Positions 9,620 to 23,220 are shown, counted from the stretch's first letter. The stretch: 64,000 bases of DNA from Lepidodermella squamata (GCA_047495785.1 JBLDXI010000015.1:1984001-2048000), one strand, 5' to 3'. Translations and numbers: made by a program. Notes: generated by a model from the sequence alone, not told the origin.

Positions 9620-10561
9620 ATGCATTTTTTGACGGAATTAAAATGTGCACTTGATCTTTTGGGTTCGTGGCTCATGGTGTGTTTGTACTTTGCGCTTTCA
9701 GCGCGCAAAAAGCGCGCACAACAGGAGCGAAATTTAAGCAGTTACCATGTGTGTGTGTGTGTGTGGTATTTTTTGCTCAGCGCTGCGGCAAAAGGCGCTA
9801 ATAACACATTATCAGGCTAAATCGCGGGCACGCGAAAAAAGGTATTATTTTTCAACTCGTTAATATTTGCCCGTGAACGCGCATCTAGCGCCCATATATA
9901 GTAGTTAGCGCGTATGATGGCAATAAAACGCAAGAACTTGAATTGAGCGCGAACGCGACTGGCGCGGACAAAGTTTTGGCGACAACAAACACGCGGCTGT
10001 GGCGCGAGCCCGTTGGCGCTATTTGCATACAATCTTTTTCAGGTGCACTTTTCTGCGCGCTCGCGCGAGCCTCGGGTCACGCATATAATATACTCTCAGG
10101 CTTTATTTTGCCGCTACCGCGTCTTGCACGCGGGATGGACGACTCGGCAGCGCAGATTAACGCGACGACGGCGCGGAAAACCATACAGGTATAAATTGTT
10201 ATTTATTTGCCGAAATTTTTTCGCTCGCGCTTTCTGAATATCCGCACTGTTTGAAACGCGAGCACAGCTTAATAATAATGAAAATAGAAAATAATAACAG
10301 AACGACATGCAAAACCTTAGTCTTCGCCTGATATACATAATCTGCCACCTTAAAAAATAGTTTTCCAGCACAGCTTTGTTTATCGCTCACTTTTAATATA
10401 AATTTTACTACCAGTGCAACAAACAAAGCCGTTTTTCTATTCCCACAACAGACCACTTCGCGTCATTTCCACTTCTCGACGTCTTCTAGGCAAAAGCTTC
10501 CGATATAACTTGGCATATTACATTTTTGCAACTCGGAGTGAAGTTCAGATTTCGACGGTAA
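9620..10561. other. Upstream region of collagen 1, CGCG-rich
   Basis: No coding sequence recognised. From 9690 to 10230 it is rich in GCGC/CGCG words (AGCGCGCAAAAAGCGCGC, CGCGCTCGCGCGAGCC) set in otherwise AT-rich DNA. Similar islands precede collagen 3, the EXD1-like gene and the SLC45 gene, so this is probably promoter-proximal DNA. Confidence 0.5.
9748..9765. repeat. (TG)n microsatellite
   Basis: About nine TG units upstream of collagen 1. Confidence 0.9.
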
Positions 10562-12529
10562 ATGTCGTCGAAATTATTTCTCGGTGGGCTACTGGCTTTC
10601 GTAGCTGCCGTAGCGAGTAAGTTTGATGACTGAAATCCCAATGTAACATCTATCGGTTTCTTTCAGGCGCGGAGGAGTACGATTATTATTCATATGTAAA
10701 CCCATGGGCAGCGCCTGCTGCTGGCTCCGATGACAGTGATAGCTGGTGGGATGTGACAACTCGGGCTCCTAGTCCAAGCTCATGGGGAAACCAGAAAAAC
10801 CCAAGTGACGATTGGGGCCGTGATGACTGGGACAGCTGGAATTCTCCGAGCACTGATAACAACTGGCAGGAGCCAGCTCCAGTTCGGGGAGCTCCTCAAC
10901 AGAACCGCATGCCAGCCCCATCCCCGCAAACGAGCATGCCCTACGGAAGCTGCCGTGCGTCAACTTGCAGCTGTTACACCCAGTGCGGTCCACCGGGCCC
11001 ACCGGGACCTGAGAATCGTGGCCCACCTGGTCTTCAAGGCCCGCAAGGTGATCAAGGTCCCACTGGAGATCGCGGTGAGCCTGGTTGTCAAGGTAATCCA
11101 GGTGCTCCTGGTGGCCCCGGAAGACCAGGTCCAGCTGGAGACGATGGTACGGCGGGCCCATGTGGCCCAGATGGTGTTCCGGGTGAGACTGGTAAGGCTG
11201 GTAAGATGGGACCATCTGGTCCTCAAGGTCCTCCTGGCAATCCGGGTCCGGCTGGTAGACCTGGTAAAAATGGAGTTCCTGGCTGCAATGGAACCATGGG
11301 TCGACCTGGCCCAGCTGGCCCAGATGGCTACCCAGGACCGGCTGGCCCGAAAGGCCCTCGTGGCCCTGATGGCCGCCCCGGTCGCCCTGGTGATGCTGGC
11401 CGCGAAGGCCGCCCTGGAACGCCAGGACGCCCTGGTGGTGATGGACAAGCCCAAGAAGGTCTTCCCGGCCCTACTGGCCCGGTGGGCTCACCTGGCCCCG
11501 ATGGTGCTTGTGGTAAGTAGTTCTTTTGTCAAATAAATTCAATTCTTAATTTTTGTTAATCATAAGGCCGCGATGGTGACGTTGGAAGCCCTGGTCGTCC
11601 TGGAGCCGATGGTCGCAAAGGCCCCCCTGGCCCGAAAGGCCCCAAGGGACGCGCTGGTTCAGTCACAACTCCGGGCTGCTTAACAAACTCAGTTTACGCT
11701 CGCCACTCACAAACGACCGAAGCTCCTCAGTGCCCGAATGGACATATGAAGCTGTGGGACGGCTTCAGCCTTCTGCATACTGAAGACGAGGCTCGCGCTA
11801 ACGTTCAAGACTTGGGTAAGAATGACGCTATTTTATTTTAATGAAAATTGTGAAAACACCGGTTCCATTGATAGGTCGCTCTGGAAGCTGCTTGCGTCAA
11901 TTCGAAGTTATGCCTTTCATGTTCTGCGGATCGAACGGTGTTTGCAACTGGGGTGCCCGTACCGCCACGTCTTACTGGTTGGCAAGTGAAACTCGCCAGC
12001 AGTACATCGGTCTTTACGGTCTGGACGACTCGCGTGAACAGCCACTGACTCGTGAAGATGACATCATTCGCCAAATTTCGCGTTGCTCTGTATGCTTCGC
12101 ATGCGGACCAATCATCACCGTTCATTCGCAGAACGCTAGCGTGCCAAGTTGCCCGGATGAGAAGTGGAATTCCCTCTGGACCGGCTACAGTTTCACTATG
12201 GTAAGCAGTGAATTTCAAGCATACGGCGCAATCTCTCTCATAATAAATTTTTCTAGCACTCCGTTGGTGCTATGGGTGGTGGTCAAATGCTGGACTCGCC
12301 TGGCAGCTGCCTTCCAAGCTTCCGTCACCATCCTTACATTGAGTGCACAGCTACTGGCCAGTGCGCTTACTACTCGGAAAAGACGAGCTACTGGCTCGTT
12401 GCTCGTGATCAGGTTCCTTCGAAAATGCCAGGCGTCGGCGAGTCTACCTTTTCAAAAGCCCGCGATGACGTTATGCGGACGGTGGGTCGTTGCCGCGTGT
12501 GCTCACAAGATATTGGCATTCAAATGTAA
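10562..12529 (+). CDS. Short-chain collagen 1 with collagen-IV-type NC1 domain
   Basis: Exons 10562-10616, 10667-11512, 11567-11815, 11875-12200, 12257-12529 sum to 583 codons in phase. Signal peptide ([15 protein letters not shown]), then a Trp/Ser/Asp-rich segment to ~120. A G-X-Y helix follows (~125-335) with a short break at GQAQEG. The two C4 repeats of an NC1 domain run from ~345 to the end: [45 protein letters not shown], then [28 protein letters not shown] and VGRCRVC. NC1 domains trimerise collagen chains and build basement-membrane networks. The short helix matches the spongin short-chain class rather than full-length collagen IV. The last intron falls between WTGYSFTM and HSVGAMGG, as in collagen 2. 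Confidence 0.93.
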
Positions 12530-12865
12530 ACGGGAGCTTCAAATTCGCGATTTTATACACAAGATTAGCAAGCATATTCGTTTCAACAATCATTATTTGT
12601 CATTCTTGTTTCATGTTTGTATTACACCGAATCAGCGCTTTTATCTAAAATGGCCAGCAAGAACAGCAGCGTAAAATATCTCTCTCTCTACCTCATCTCC
12701 CGAAATTGTTTGAAACATTAACTCTAGGCATTAGATCGCCTCTTTTACTTCAGCTCATGTGAAAATGAGAGTCGATTCTTGCAGCAATTTTACACCGCAC
12801 ATGTTTCGTTCTGCAAAAGAGAACATGATAATGTAAAAAAAACCTGATGGATTTATTTTAACGAT

Positions 12866-12871
12866 AATAAA
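12866..12871 (+). promoter_or_regulatory. Candidate polyadenylation signal AATAAA
   Basis: First clear AATAAA downstream of collagen 1, about 340 bp past its stop. Confidence 0.4.
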
Positions 12872-14365
12872 ACACAACTTTGAATGGATTATTGCGGTGA
12901 AAAGTCTTCCAGTTTTATTTAGTGTCATAACCTCAAGTGGCTTACAAATCATGGAACCCTGAATGTCGCCCTGAACCCTGGTGGAACCATGAATAATCAT
13001 TGAAAACCGAATTACATTGTTTTTGGCCATGTCGTGCGGGGGGTCATTTCGCATTTCGCGCCGAAGTCATCTGAACCATGAACATGAAGAGGAGTAATAC
13101 GCCGCATCCAATCTGGCTACTTAGTTAGCTGTGTTTGGTTAGATCGGGTATGAAGCGTCTATGATAAAAAAAACAGCGCTGGATGTTACTGGCGAAGTGA
13201 AAGTTATAGAGCGAGTGCGCAAAAACGCAAGAACTGGGCTCAGCGGTCAGCTCTCAGCAATTACACAATTTTGAAAAAGAAGCCTTTTCAAAGCTAATAT
13301 ATAAATCATAACATGCATTGTTTTTTGTTTTTCTTTGAAGAATATTTTTTATAAAATATGTTTTCGACCTTGATGTTGACCGGCTCGGCCCGGGGCTCAA
13401 AAATCTTTTGGCAGCTTGTCTGCCAGCTTCAGGACCCCTGCTAGTTACCGGTGATTGGCAATTTTTCCGAAATGCCGGCAACCGGCAAATGATTGATTTC
13501 CATGTTGCTGTTCCATGTTCGCTTTGAGCGTCTTTATTCAGGCATAACTATCGCTTTCCTGCTGTTATAATTCGAATTATCCGCTCCCCAAACGTTCGTG
13601 AATGGAAGTCATCGTACGAGAGACGAGAGAAAGAGTTGCGTTCTTACGTTGTCCGCTTTATGCGCCATGAGAGGCTCACTCTCCCGTGCCTCTGGTTATG
13701 TTTTCGACGTTATGCACCAGAATCTCATTTTTCCATTCCGGGTTGATTTTCGACGAAAGACGGTTGCGCTCGTCAGCTGTGACCTGTGAAGCCGTTTCCA
13801 ATTTCATTGGGTAGAAGTGGGGTTAAGGTTTCAGATTATGGTCATTTGGGGGGTGGGGTGCCCTCTGAGAGTGAGCCAACTGAGAGTTGAGAGTGAGCTC
13901 TCTGGCAGCGACGCCCTCTAAGCGGGCACTTCTACCAACGAGATTGTAGGAAGCCCTGTGACTTAAGTGAACTTTAAAGCATTTAAAGGAAATTGCAAAA
14001 ACTAGACATATAATCACCTTCTGGCTATGAGTTTATCCATTTATGAGGTCTGAAAGCAGAACTGAGTGAGCCGGTGTAGTGCCCTAGCCAACAGCATGGA
14101 ACATGGAAGCCCTATAAGTTTGTTCTTGACACTTGAACTAAGGACTGGAAAAATCTGCCATAGTCTTTGCATGCCTGATGTACAGCTGTATAAACACGAA
14201 GTCTGACTTTTTCCTAAAGTAGAGTGAAGAATACATCTCGCATTGCCTCGTGAATCGTCTTCTTGACAATTTATTCTTAGCCATAGGGGCTCAAAGCAAT
14301 CTTCCTGCTCCTTCACCTTCTCTCTTGATCGAACGGAATATTATCTGTTTCTTAGGCGTTTGAAA
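12872..14365. other. Intergenic between collagen 1 and flightless-I
   Basis: No gene recognised. Short frames of 60-100 codons lack domain or codon signal. The 3' end (14330-14365) is the likely 5' leader of the downstream gene. Confidence 0.5.
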
Positions 14366-17300
14366 ATGTCTATTTTATCATTTGTTAATGGATTAGAGCT
14401 CGACGGCAACAACTTCAACGTAAGTATATGGTGTAGAATGGCGTAAACTAGAGTTTCGAAATGATTTCCTTTGTATAGGATGGTTGTCTGGCATCTGACT
14501 CAGTTCAAAATCTGACGTCTCTCCACACACTCAAACTGAATAAAACATGTCTGTCCGAATTCCCTCGGCGCATTTGTGACCTGGGAGGTCTTAACGAGGT
14601 TTATTTATGTCACAATCGCCTCAAGACCGTGCCATCAGACGTCTCCAAGATGCTGGAACTCAGAAACTTCGTATGCCGCGACAACGGAGTGAATGAGCGG
14701 CGAATTTCCCCGCAGCTATTCAACCTGCCAAACCTTACCATTCTAGATCTCAGCCGAAACGAAATATCAGTGCTGCCATCCGAGCTAGATTCGGCTACCA
14801 AATTGATAGTACTCAATCTTTCACATAACGAGATCGAGACAATATCAACTCAGTTGTTCGTTAACCTGACCGAGTTAACTTATTTGGACTTGAGTGATAA
14901 TAAGCTTAGTAAGTTGATTGGCTCAATCTTTTTCTGTTGTGCTAAATTCATTTGATTTAGTTTCACTACCCGCTCAGCTGAGACGTCTTACCAACTTGAA
15001 AGTACTGAAGTTGAGCAATAATCCGCTTGTTCATGCTCAGCTAAGGCAGTTACCAGCTTTAACAAAGCTAGAAGTGTTGCATCTTCGTAACACTGATCGT
15101 AATGCTACAAACTTTCCGACTGGATTGGAAACGCTGACGAAATTGAGAGGTAATATATCTTGAGATTACCACTGGACAGCTTTTGAGTTTTTCGATGTTT
15201 AGAACTGGACATTTCTGCGAATGGTCTGCAACATTTTCCGGATGCTGTGCATTCTCTCTCAGCGCTCGAGATTTTCGATATAAGCGAGAATGAATTAAGC
15301 GAATTACCAATGAATATCGCCGATTCGTTCCCACGCCTTGAGGTGTTAAACTGCTCGAGAAACAAACTATCGTGCTTACCACCCTCATTTACTCGATTAA
15401 CTCGCCTACGAAGGCTTTTCGTTAACTCGAACCAGCTCACTTTCGACGGACTGCCGGCGGGCATCGGCAAGTTGAGTGAACTGGAAGTTTTCAACGCGGC
15501 TGATAACCAGCTTAAAGCAATACCCGAAAGTTTATGCCGCTGCCCGAATTTGCGGCGAATTGTTCTTAATTCGAACCAACTTGTCACGTTACCAGCTGCG
15601 ATTCATCTAATGGAGCTTGACAAGCTGGAAACGGAAGATAACCCAGATTTGGTCATGCCGAAACGGCCGCCTGACGCGACAATAGGCAGTGGCATCGAGT
15701 ACTACAACATCGATTTTAGCCTGAAGGCGCAACTGAAAGCTGCGATGAATTTACCGGCGCAAAATAGTCCGGATTCTAAGTCGGACTCGAAATCTCGGAA
15801 GTTGCGATTAATGCGGCAGTTGAGGCTAACCGGGTTGGCAGGGGGTCGAACTGCTGATACGGAAACTGAGTCGGGAGAGAAAGTTCTCAGGGCGATGAGG
15901 CGAGTTACTGAGGATAAGCAAAAACCGAACAAAATTGACGATGAAGACGAAAATTCGCTGAATCTATCGCACCAACAACAAAGCAAACAACGGTGGGATG
16001 AACGGCTGGAGAAACCGAATATTAATTACGAAAAGGCGAAATTATTCTCGCCGGACGTTGGCCAGGAAGAGGGGTTGGAGGTTTTTGAAATCGCTGATTT
16101 TCAGCCTGTGCCTGTGGATCCGATGGTGTTTGGGACTTTCTACACAGAAGATTGTTACGTTGTTTTATCGACATCTCGCAGTGAACAGTCGCAATTATCA
16201 TGGCGGATCTGGTACTGGTTAGGCCGGGAAACGACCCTGGATAAACAAGCCTCAGCTGCGATTCACGCTGTTAATCTGCGAAACATGCTAGGCGCGAGTT
16301 GTCGAACAATTCGTGTTGAAATGTTGGAAGAACCGGATGAATTCAAGGAGTTATTCCTCGAATATGGCGGTGTTGCCCTGTTACAGGGTGCTAATCACCC
16401 GTCCGGGTTTTACACGGTCGTCGAGGCGAAGCATGAGACAAAAACGTACCGAGTGCCTGATGCGGTTAACTTGCGCCTCGAGCTTGTTGAAAACAACGCC
16501 TTATCCTTCGACCCGCGATTCTGCTTCATCGTCGACGCTGGTCTAACAATCTGGGTGTGGCATGGAGCGCAGTCTAACGTCGTGTTGCGGTCGAAAGCTC
16601 GTCTTCTAGCGGAGAAAATCTGTAAAATTGAGCGGAAAGGCCAGGCGCAAGTTCTTCAGGTCGTGCAAGGCCGCGAGCCTGATGAGCTTTGCGAGATAGT
16701 CATGCCTGGTTCGAGCCGTGATAGCGTCTCTGAACACCTGGTTGAAGACCACGGAACGCCTCGTTTATACTCGATATCTGTCGGCAGGTCTCGAATTGAA
16801 ATCACCCAAATACAGGCGATGCGGCCTAACACGCAGTTGTTATCTCGAGCCGCCTTAAATTCGAAATCTGTCATGATCCTCGATTGTTATTCCGAGGTGT
16901 TTGTATGGCTGGGTAAGAAATCGAGGCGGCTGTTTCAAACTGTTGCTGTTCGTTTAGCTCGTGAGATGAGTCAACTGATTGATCGGCCTGGGTATTCTGC
17001 GATTACGATTTGCACCCAGGGCACGGAGCCGTTGGCGTTCCGGTTGAGATTTGCCGGCTGGGACGACGTGATGCCGGTTGATTTCAGGCGAACGGCGCAG
17101 TCGATTGCGAAACGTGGAGCGGATATGGACGAAATTATGCGGCGAGACCAGATCAAGGTAATTCCACAGCTACTCTTTTTAAAGGGTCTTACTTTGAGCG
17201 GAACCAAATTTTGTAATTTTCAATGGGCCTGAAACCACTTTTCGAAGCTTTCAAGGATGTCGTGATTGATCGGCATAATTTAAAATAAATTATCCTTAAA

Positions 17301-19706
17301 TTCAGCGTAAAATTCTGTATAAGACGCATTCTTCACAATAGAATTCATACATTGCATTATTGTCGTAGATATTCGAAAAGCGAGCTTTTGCTTATCTAAA
17401 ATTAGTTTCAGCAACAGACAATTTGGTTTCGCTAAAAGATATTCTGTTTTTTAAATCTTGCAAATTGTTGGAGACAAGTTACTAATTTTTCCGAATTTAA
17501 CCAATGAAGAGCATTTCCTATACCTTGTTAACGGTTTCATCGAAAAATGTAGAATTTACGGAAGAAAACCCGGCAAAAAATCCGATGGTAACTGGTAACC
17601 TTTAATTATCACTATTTTGCCCGATTAGATCGAATTTCTCCACATTATTTTGTCCCTGTTGACAAGTTTCATATTTGATTGCCATTTTCATGAAATTTCT
17701 GAATTTTTTGGCTATGGGTCAATACATATAAAATTCGATTAATATAAAGAAAGTACTACACTAATAATAGAAAATGTTCTTGCTACGTACCGTACGTAAA
17801 GATGAGATATCTTTATTATTTTGAACTTTTTGATCCCATTCCCATATATTTCGATGCGTTACATTATTGTACATTTTTTTAAGCTGATATGGTCCTTTTC
17901 ATATTATTTTTCAGAGTTGTCATTTTTCATATTTTTCTCAATTATAATTTGAATTAAAAATTACCACTCTGCTGGCAGAAAATATTCGATGATTTGAAAT
18001 TTAAAATGGAAGAAATGAAACTAAAATATTCAAACCCAGGAAAAAATTGTTATGTTCGGGTTTCCAATATAAAACAATGCAACAGTTTTCAAGACATGAA
18101 AACATATTTTTGATAATTGATGATTTGAGAAAATATAAATTCTTGAGAATTATGAGCCCGGCCGAAGGCTGTAAAGGCTATCTTTGAAAAATAAAATAGG
18201 CGCCGTCCGAAATTTTAAGGTGGATTTATTTCGAGGGCGAATTTCTTAAGTTTTTACGATTTTTGCAATTTATCGAATTTTACGATTTATTATCAATTTT
18301 TGTTATAAATTTTCTGTTTTTTTCAGATCAATCTTGCCGCTCTGTTTGCGCCTCGTCAACCAATTATCGACCTCGAGCAATGCGAAGATATCGTTGCTGA
18401 AGTGCGTAACAACCTCGATTGGATGAAGTGTTTCGTCCTGGACGGCAAAAAATTCGTCCCACTGCCCGATAAAGAACGCGGGCACTTCTTCTCCGGCTGT
18501 TGTTACGTATTCCTGTGCCGGTTCTGGGAGACCAGTGACAGTGAACTGAGCGACGAAGTCGAGTCAAAACGAAGCAGCGATGAAAACAAATCAAACACAG
18601 CGAACTCATCATCGAACGATACGTTGAATAAAGAACACCGAAGCTCCACCTCAAAATCGCCGACGCCGTTCGATTTGAACGACGGCAGCTCGCGGGGCGA
18701 CAACAACACGGACGAATCGGCATCGCAGGACGGAAGCGGCCGGTTCCGGTGTAAAGTCTTCTTCTGGCAGGGCCGTGATGCGTCGAAGTTAGGCTGGCTC
18801 ACGTTTCATTTCAGCATGCAGAAAAAATTCGAGGACGCTTTCGGCGATCTGCTCGACATTGAACGCATCAGCCAGCAACAGGAAACGTACGAATTTCTCG
18901 CCCTGTTCCACCCGATGTTTGTTATTCACAACGGAAATCGACCTTCTCGGGGCGATGGCGTCCAGGAACATGCGTTAACCCCGGATTTGTCGTTCTATGA
19001 AATCAGATCAAACGGCTGCCCTCTCACGACGCGTTGTATCGAGTTGGAAAAGGTTGAAACTCGGTTGTTATGCTCAAATTTTTGTTACATTCTAAAGGTG
19101 CCCTTCTGGAGTTCGGCCCGCCAAAGCCCGGAGAAGGTTGTCGAGGAAAAGTCGGAAATTCGAGAACGCGGCGCTGAGGGCATCGCCTACGTCTGGGTCG
19201 GCAGTTTATCGACGCAAAATGACGTGAGAATCACCGAGTTAATCGCGAGAAATATCTTCAAATCCGATTCGTTCGCCGTTCAAGTTGTCGAGGAAGGCAA
19301 TGAACCGGAAAATTTCTTCTGGCTCGCGTTGAACGGCCGACCGCCGGCAGGGTTTTTCCCGAGAAAGGCCGAATTTTTGCATCGTTCACGGCTATTTCGC
19401 TGCTCCAACGAAACTGGCGAGTTTGTCGTGTCCGAGAAATGCATCGATTTTTGCCAGGACGATTTGTCAGATAACGATGTGATGATTGTTGATACAGGCG
19501 ATACTGTCTATTTGTGGATTGGTGCTCGATCGAGTGTTATCGAGGTGAAATTTGCGTTCAAATCGGCGCAGATTTATATTCAGTACTTGAAGTGTAAACA
19601 CCCTGAGGATCCGGTGCGGCGGCTGGCGCTAACCGGCCGCGGCAAGGAACCGCAGGACTTTTGCAAGTGCTTCCACGCCTGGTCACACCACAAACCAGTC
19701 TTCTAA
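14366..19706 (+). CDS. FLII: Flightless-I homologue: leucine-rich repeats plus six gelsolin-like domains
   Basis: Exons 14366-14419, 14479-14908, 14961-15149, 15203-17157, 18327-19706 total 1336 codons in phase; the family is normally near 1250-1300. Residues 1-~410 are about 15 leucine-rich repeats with family-diagnostic wording: [55 protein letters not shown] and [14 protein letters not shown] charged linker follows, then gelsolin repeats from ~490 ([48 protein letters not shown]) to the end ([18 protein letters not shown]). Known flightless-I proteins bind and remodel actin and act as nuclear coactivators. An acidic Ser/Asn/Asp-rich insert of ~70 residues (18530-18740) breaks the fourth gelsolin domain. 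The fourth intron (17158-18326, 1.17 kb, AT-rich) is by far the longest. Confidence 0.96.
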
Positions 19707-19722
19707 AATTCAATATTCCTAA

Positions 19723-19728
19723 AATAAA
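19723..19728 (+). promoter_or_regulatory. Polyadenylation signal AATAAA
   Basis: 17 bp after the flightless-I stop. Confidence 0.55.
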
Positions 19729-22230
19729 AATGGCTATTTTCGAGCTGAAAATTGAATTTTCTACTCGAAATTGTGGTTATACTCCTAAAAATGGAACAAA
19801 AAATAAAATATTCCGCTTATTGTTGAGATCTTGAACCGCTTCAAAATTTTCATTACGAAAATGCCTTGTAGTTGCTGAAAAAGTCGTCGGAAAACATTCA
19901 TGAAATCAAATGGCTAGTCTTTTCTTCAATTTATATTCTATAACAACCTGTTGAATGTAATTGCTCTCGTCGCTTCTTATGATAATATGCTCAGTTATAA
20001 CGCTTTCGTGGGACGGACTAGAATTATTGTAAAATAATCAACCCTGCATGCGCCGGTTTTTCTGAGAAGATTTCTCATTAAAAAATTGTTGCTTCCGAAT
20101 GAAAAATGAGTGCTGCGTTATATCAAGTGGGCTACCTGAAATTAATGGGCTCTTTCCGCTTTTTTCGCCTCTTAATTAAATGGAACGAATATTTATGAAC
20201 GAAATGAAATCTATCCATGTGATCGCTTGTTATAAAAACTTATATAATATTATTGTTATTATTATTATTGTAAGCGTCCGTGTACTATAGCTGTCATTTT
20301 TTGCCTTCCATTTTTTTCTCTCGTCCTCTCCGGTTTTTTTCACCACCTGTTTTTCGTCTTCTCTGCGCGCACCTCGTTACAATACGGACCAAGTCTCGAC
20401 TTTTCCTTTCTTTATGCTGTTGATTTGTAATTTTAATTGCGAAAAATACATTATTCGGAAAAATGCTAAGCAATAATTAGCATAAACTATATTATAATTC
20501 TTATTATTTAAACCGTGAAAAAATATTGAAAAAAAACATGCCAAAGCCGCCTTGCGAGAAAATAAAGATAAAAATGTTCTCCTAATTCGTTTTTAAATGT
20601 GGTTGTTTGAAACGATTATTCCAGACACTTCAGGTGTATTGCAAGTGGTAACGTTTTTCGTCAAGTAAAAATACGTTTTTCCTCGAAAATTTCCGGCAGG
20701 CTGATTTTCCTGCAAATTTTGCGGAGTCTATTTTTAAACAATTTCAGGCAATTTTAGAAACGAGTTTGCCCAACTGTGGACAATTAGCGCTGACTTGCAC
20801 ATGCATGACGAGTTTCAAAATTTGCCCTTGAAAATAAGGGTGGAATTTTGAAGAAAATTAAAACAGATGGAGCGTCATTTTTTAATATTTTACAGTACCC
20901 GATTTTTCACCGGATTTTCAAGTAGACGCCCTGCTAAAACACATCGTCGTAATTGTAGTTTCTCTCGAAATGCAGATAGCAGATAGCAGAGGTGAGATTT
21001 ACATATTATATAGCCTATATAGTATATCGTAGCCTAATTAGCATTTTAATCAGATTGCCTATCCAATTAGTTCAATATGCAGAAGTCTTAATAAAACTAG
21101 CTTCTCAGCAATCGCAGAAAACAAAGCCATTTTTTAGGCAGAAGTGATTCGATTGCTATAGCTGGAAACACGGTAAAAGAAACGTTTTTGGGCTTTTCGC
21201 GCGACAAAAATTTAATTCTGTTTGTTTTTACCATCGCAATTTTGATAACATTTGGAAACTAATTTTAGCCAGCCTTTCCTCCTTCAGGATTGGCTCCTCA
21301 AAACGTTGAATTTATTGTGATTTTCGCCATTTAAACATGCTTCTCCATCATCGTTTAAACTTTTATAGCATATTAAAAAGGGTTTAATTATTGGGAATCT
21401 GACTGAATTGCGTGATCGATTACGATCATCACTCGCATGCCAATTTTCATTAGAAAATATGTCATCATTTCAGAGTTATAAGGGGGCAGAGAGACATTCA
21501 AAGTTAAAATTTTCTGCAACATCGATTTGCGCACCAATTACCTTGAGTTTGATGTCGATCGAAATTTGATGAGACAGAGAATTCTATGAAAAAAATATAC
21601 CCATGTTTCTAACGTCCTTCCTTCCCCGGACACTTAATAACCTTCAAATCCCAGAGTGTCCAAGGCTACCTTATCTACAATTACCTCGCGTTCCGCTACT
21701 CAACTTGACAGAGTTGGAAACAGGCGTGAATAACCTCAATTTTTATTTACGCTTTCTTATCCCGACTGAATCACACCTGGGTAGCAGTGGAGCGTGACGC
21801 TAATAATAGACGCGCCTCGCGGTAAATACATCGAATTGACGCATTAGAGGAATCCCGATGTTGACGAACCTGATTAGCCAGACACTAAGTCCAGGGCCTA
21901 ACTACGCGAGTGACAGGGGCGGGACACACTATTTTTTTAATCGTTCCAGCTTATGTATCAGTCGTGCTCATGCGCAAATCGAAGGATCTTGTTTTCCGAG
22001 ACGCGCTCGATTTGTATTGGATTAATTTTCCAGCACGTAGAAATAAATCCTTACTCTAGCAGCTGTGCGTAAAAAACAAGGGTGAATCACGCAATATTCG
22101 TAAAAAGCCTCTTAATATCGCTGAGTAGTATTTAAGAAATTCTTCCCTCCGCTATCACTCGAATTTCGAAAAACAACAGCCTGAAAATACCTTTTTACGG
22201 ACATAAATAGCCCTCAGATTTATATTATAT
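19729..22230. other. Long AT-rich intergenic region
   Basis: 2.5 kb with no supported gene. It contains a TTATTATTATT microsatellite near 20259-20275 and a 64-codon frame at 21603 without features. It may hold regulatory DNA or a long 3' UTR; I see no specific motif. Confidence 0.5.
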
Positions 22231-22835
22231 ATGGATCAAAATACTTTAAATTCTTCGAAGCGTGAGAGGAGTCGCCTTAGCAATAACCACAGACCAAATA
22301 TGACGGCTGTGGTCGTAGTGGCGAGTCCGAGAACATCTAGGCGAAACGAAGATCGGTCATCATTGCCCCTTTCTAACACAGCAACATCTTCACCTTGGTC
22401 AGTGAGGCGAACGATGAGCGAGCCACCTCGACAACTTTGGACTCAACAGAAGCAAGGCCAATCGACTACAAATCAAAGGCCAAAGCTGAAGCGCTATAAG
22501 AAGAAGGCAGCGGTAAACTTCAAAGGCGACTCCATGGAGACGATTATGGAGGAAATTAGTTCCGTTAGTCCACTGAAATTTTAAAAAACTTCAAATTTTC
22601 GAAATTTCAAATTTTTCATGAATTTCAAAAATATTTATTTTATTTTCAGGATGATGAAGCAATCAATGGCTGCCCTAGCAGGAGCCTGTCCAAGCAATCG
22701 TCGCAACAGTCAGACGATAGTGGCGTCCCTCGATTTCGACTACCTGTTAGCGACGCTTGCCTAGGCCACCCTGAACTTTACAAGGTGCAGACAGTGATAC
22801 ACGGTCACGGATTGCTGCGCGTTTTCGCACCTTAA
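22231..22835 (+). CDS. Unrecognised basic, disordered two-exon protein
   Basis: Exon 22231-22563 (donor TCC/GTTAGT) joins exon 22650-22835 (acceptor TATTTTCAG/GAT) in phase to give 172 residues. The first exon is rich in Ser, Arg, Asn and Pro, with SSPWSVRRTMSEPPRQLW, a basic patch KLKRYKKKAAVNFKG and an acidic MEEISS end. The second has a Ser/Gln run (SLSKQSSQQSDDSG), then a more ordered FRLPVSDACLGHPELYKV and a tail ending HGHGLLRVFAP. No signal peptide or membrane segment. I do not recognise the family; the tail is the best search bait. An AATAAA at 23053 could end it. Confidence 0.6.
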
Positions 22836-22902
22836 AACTGCAATATTATAACAAAATCGATAGAGCTGATCAACGCGTAATTTTAATACGTCGTGTGATA
22901 AT

Positions 22903-22908
22903 TTTATT
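22903..22908 (-). promoter_or_regulatory. Candidate polyadenylation signal for collagen 2
   Basis: AATAAA on the minus strand about 310 bp past the collagen 2 stop. It lies left of the plus-strand AATAAA at 23053-23058, so the two convergent transcripts may overlap. Confidence 0.4.
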
Positions 22909-23034
22909 ATTGAGACGATGAACGAAAAAACACAACACAACATCATGACGACGCAGACATTCACTTTCTCCACACTCTAATAATCGAATAATTGAAATAA
23001 TTTTTGCTGAAATTTCAAGAGGTGTTTTTTTACC

Positions 23035-23049
23035 ATATATATATATATA
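23035..23049. repeat. (AT)n microsatellite
   Basis: About seven AT units between two convergent genes. Confidence 0.9.
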
Positions 23050-23220
23050 ACGAATAAAATTTGAGAAAAAATTGCTTGAGAAGTCGTTTCTTTTTGTATA
23101 AAAATAAGGTGAGACAGGCGGCTATTGTTTCTTCCCGATCTTTTTTTTTAAAGGCAATGTGATTTTTGTAGCCTAATCAAAATTGCTGCATTCTTCGATG
23201 ATTTTTTTGACGACTTTTCT

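Noticed and set aside
10769-11536. Long alternative-frame and antisense ORFs over collagen 1, and the like over collagens 2 and 3 (e.g. 321 codons at 24195-25160)
   Set aside because: Shadows of GC-rich Gly-X-Y repeats; the true frames splice in phase into NC1 domains.
21603-21797. 64-codon frame in the long intergenic region
   Set aside because: No signal peptide, domain or splice support; expected by chance in 2.5 kb.
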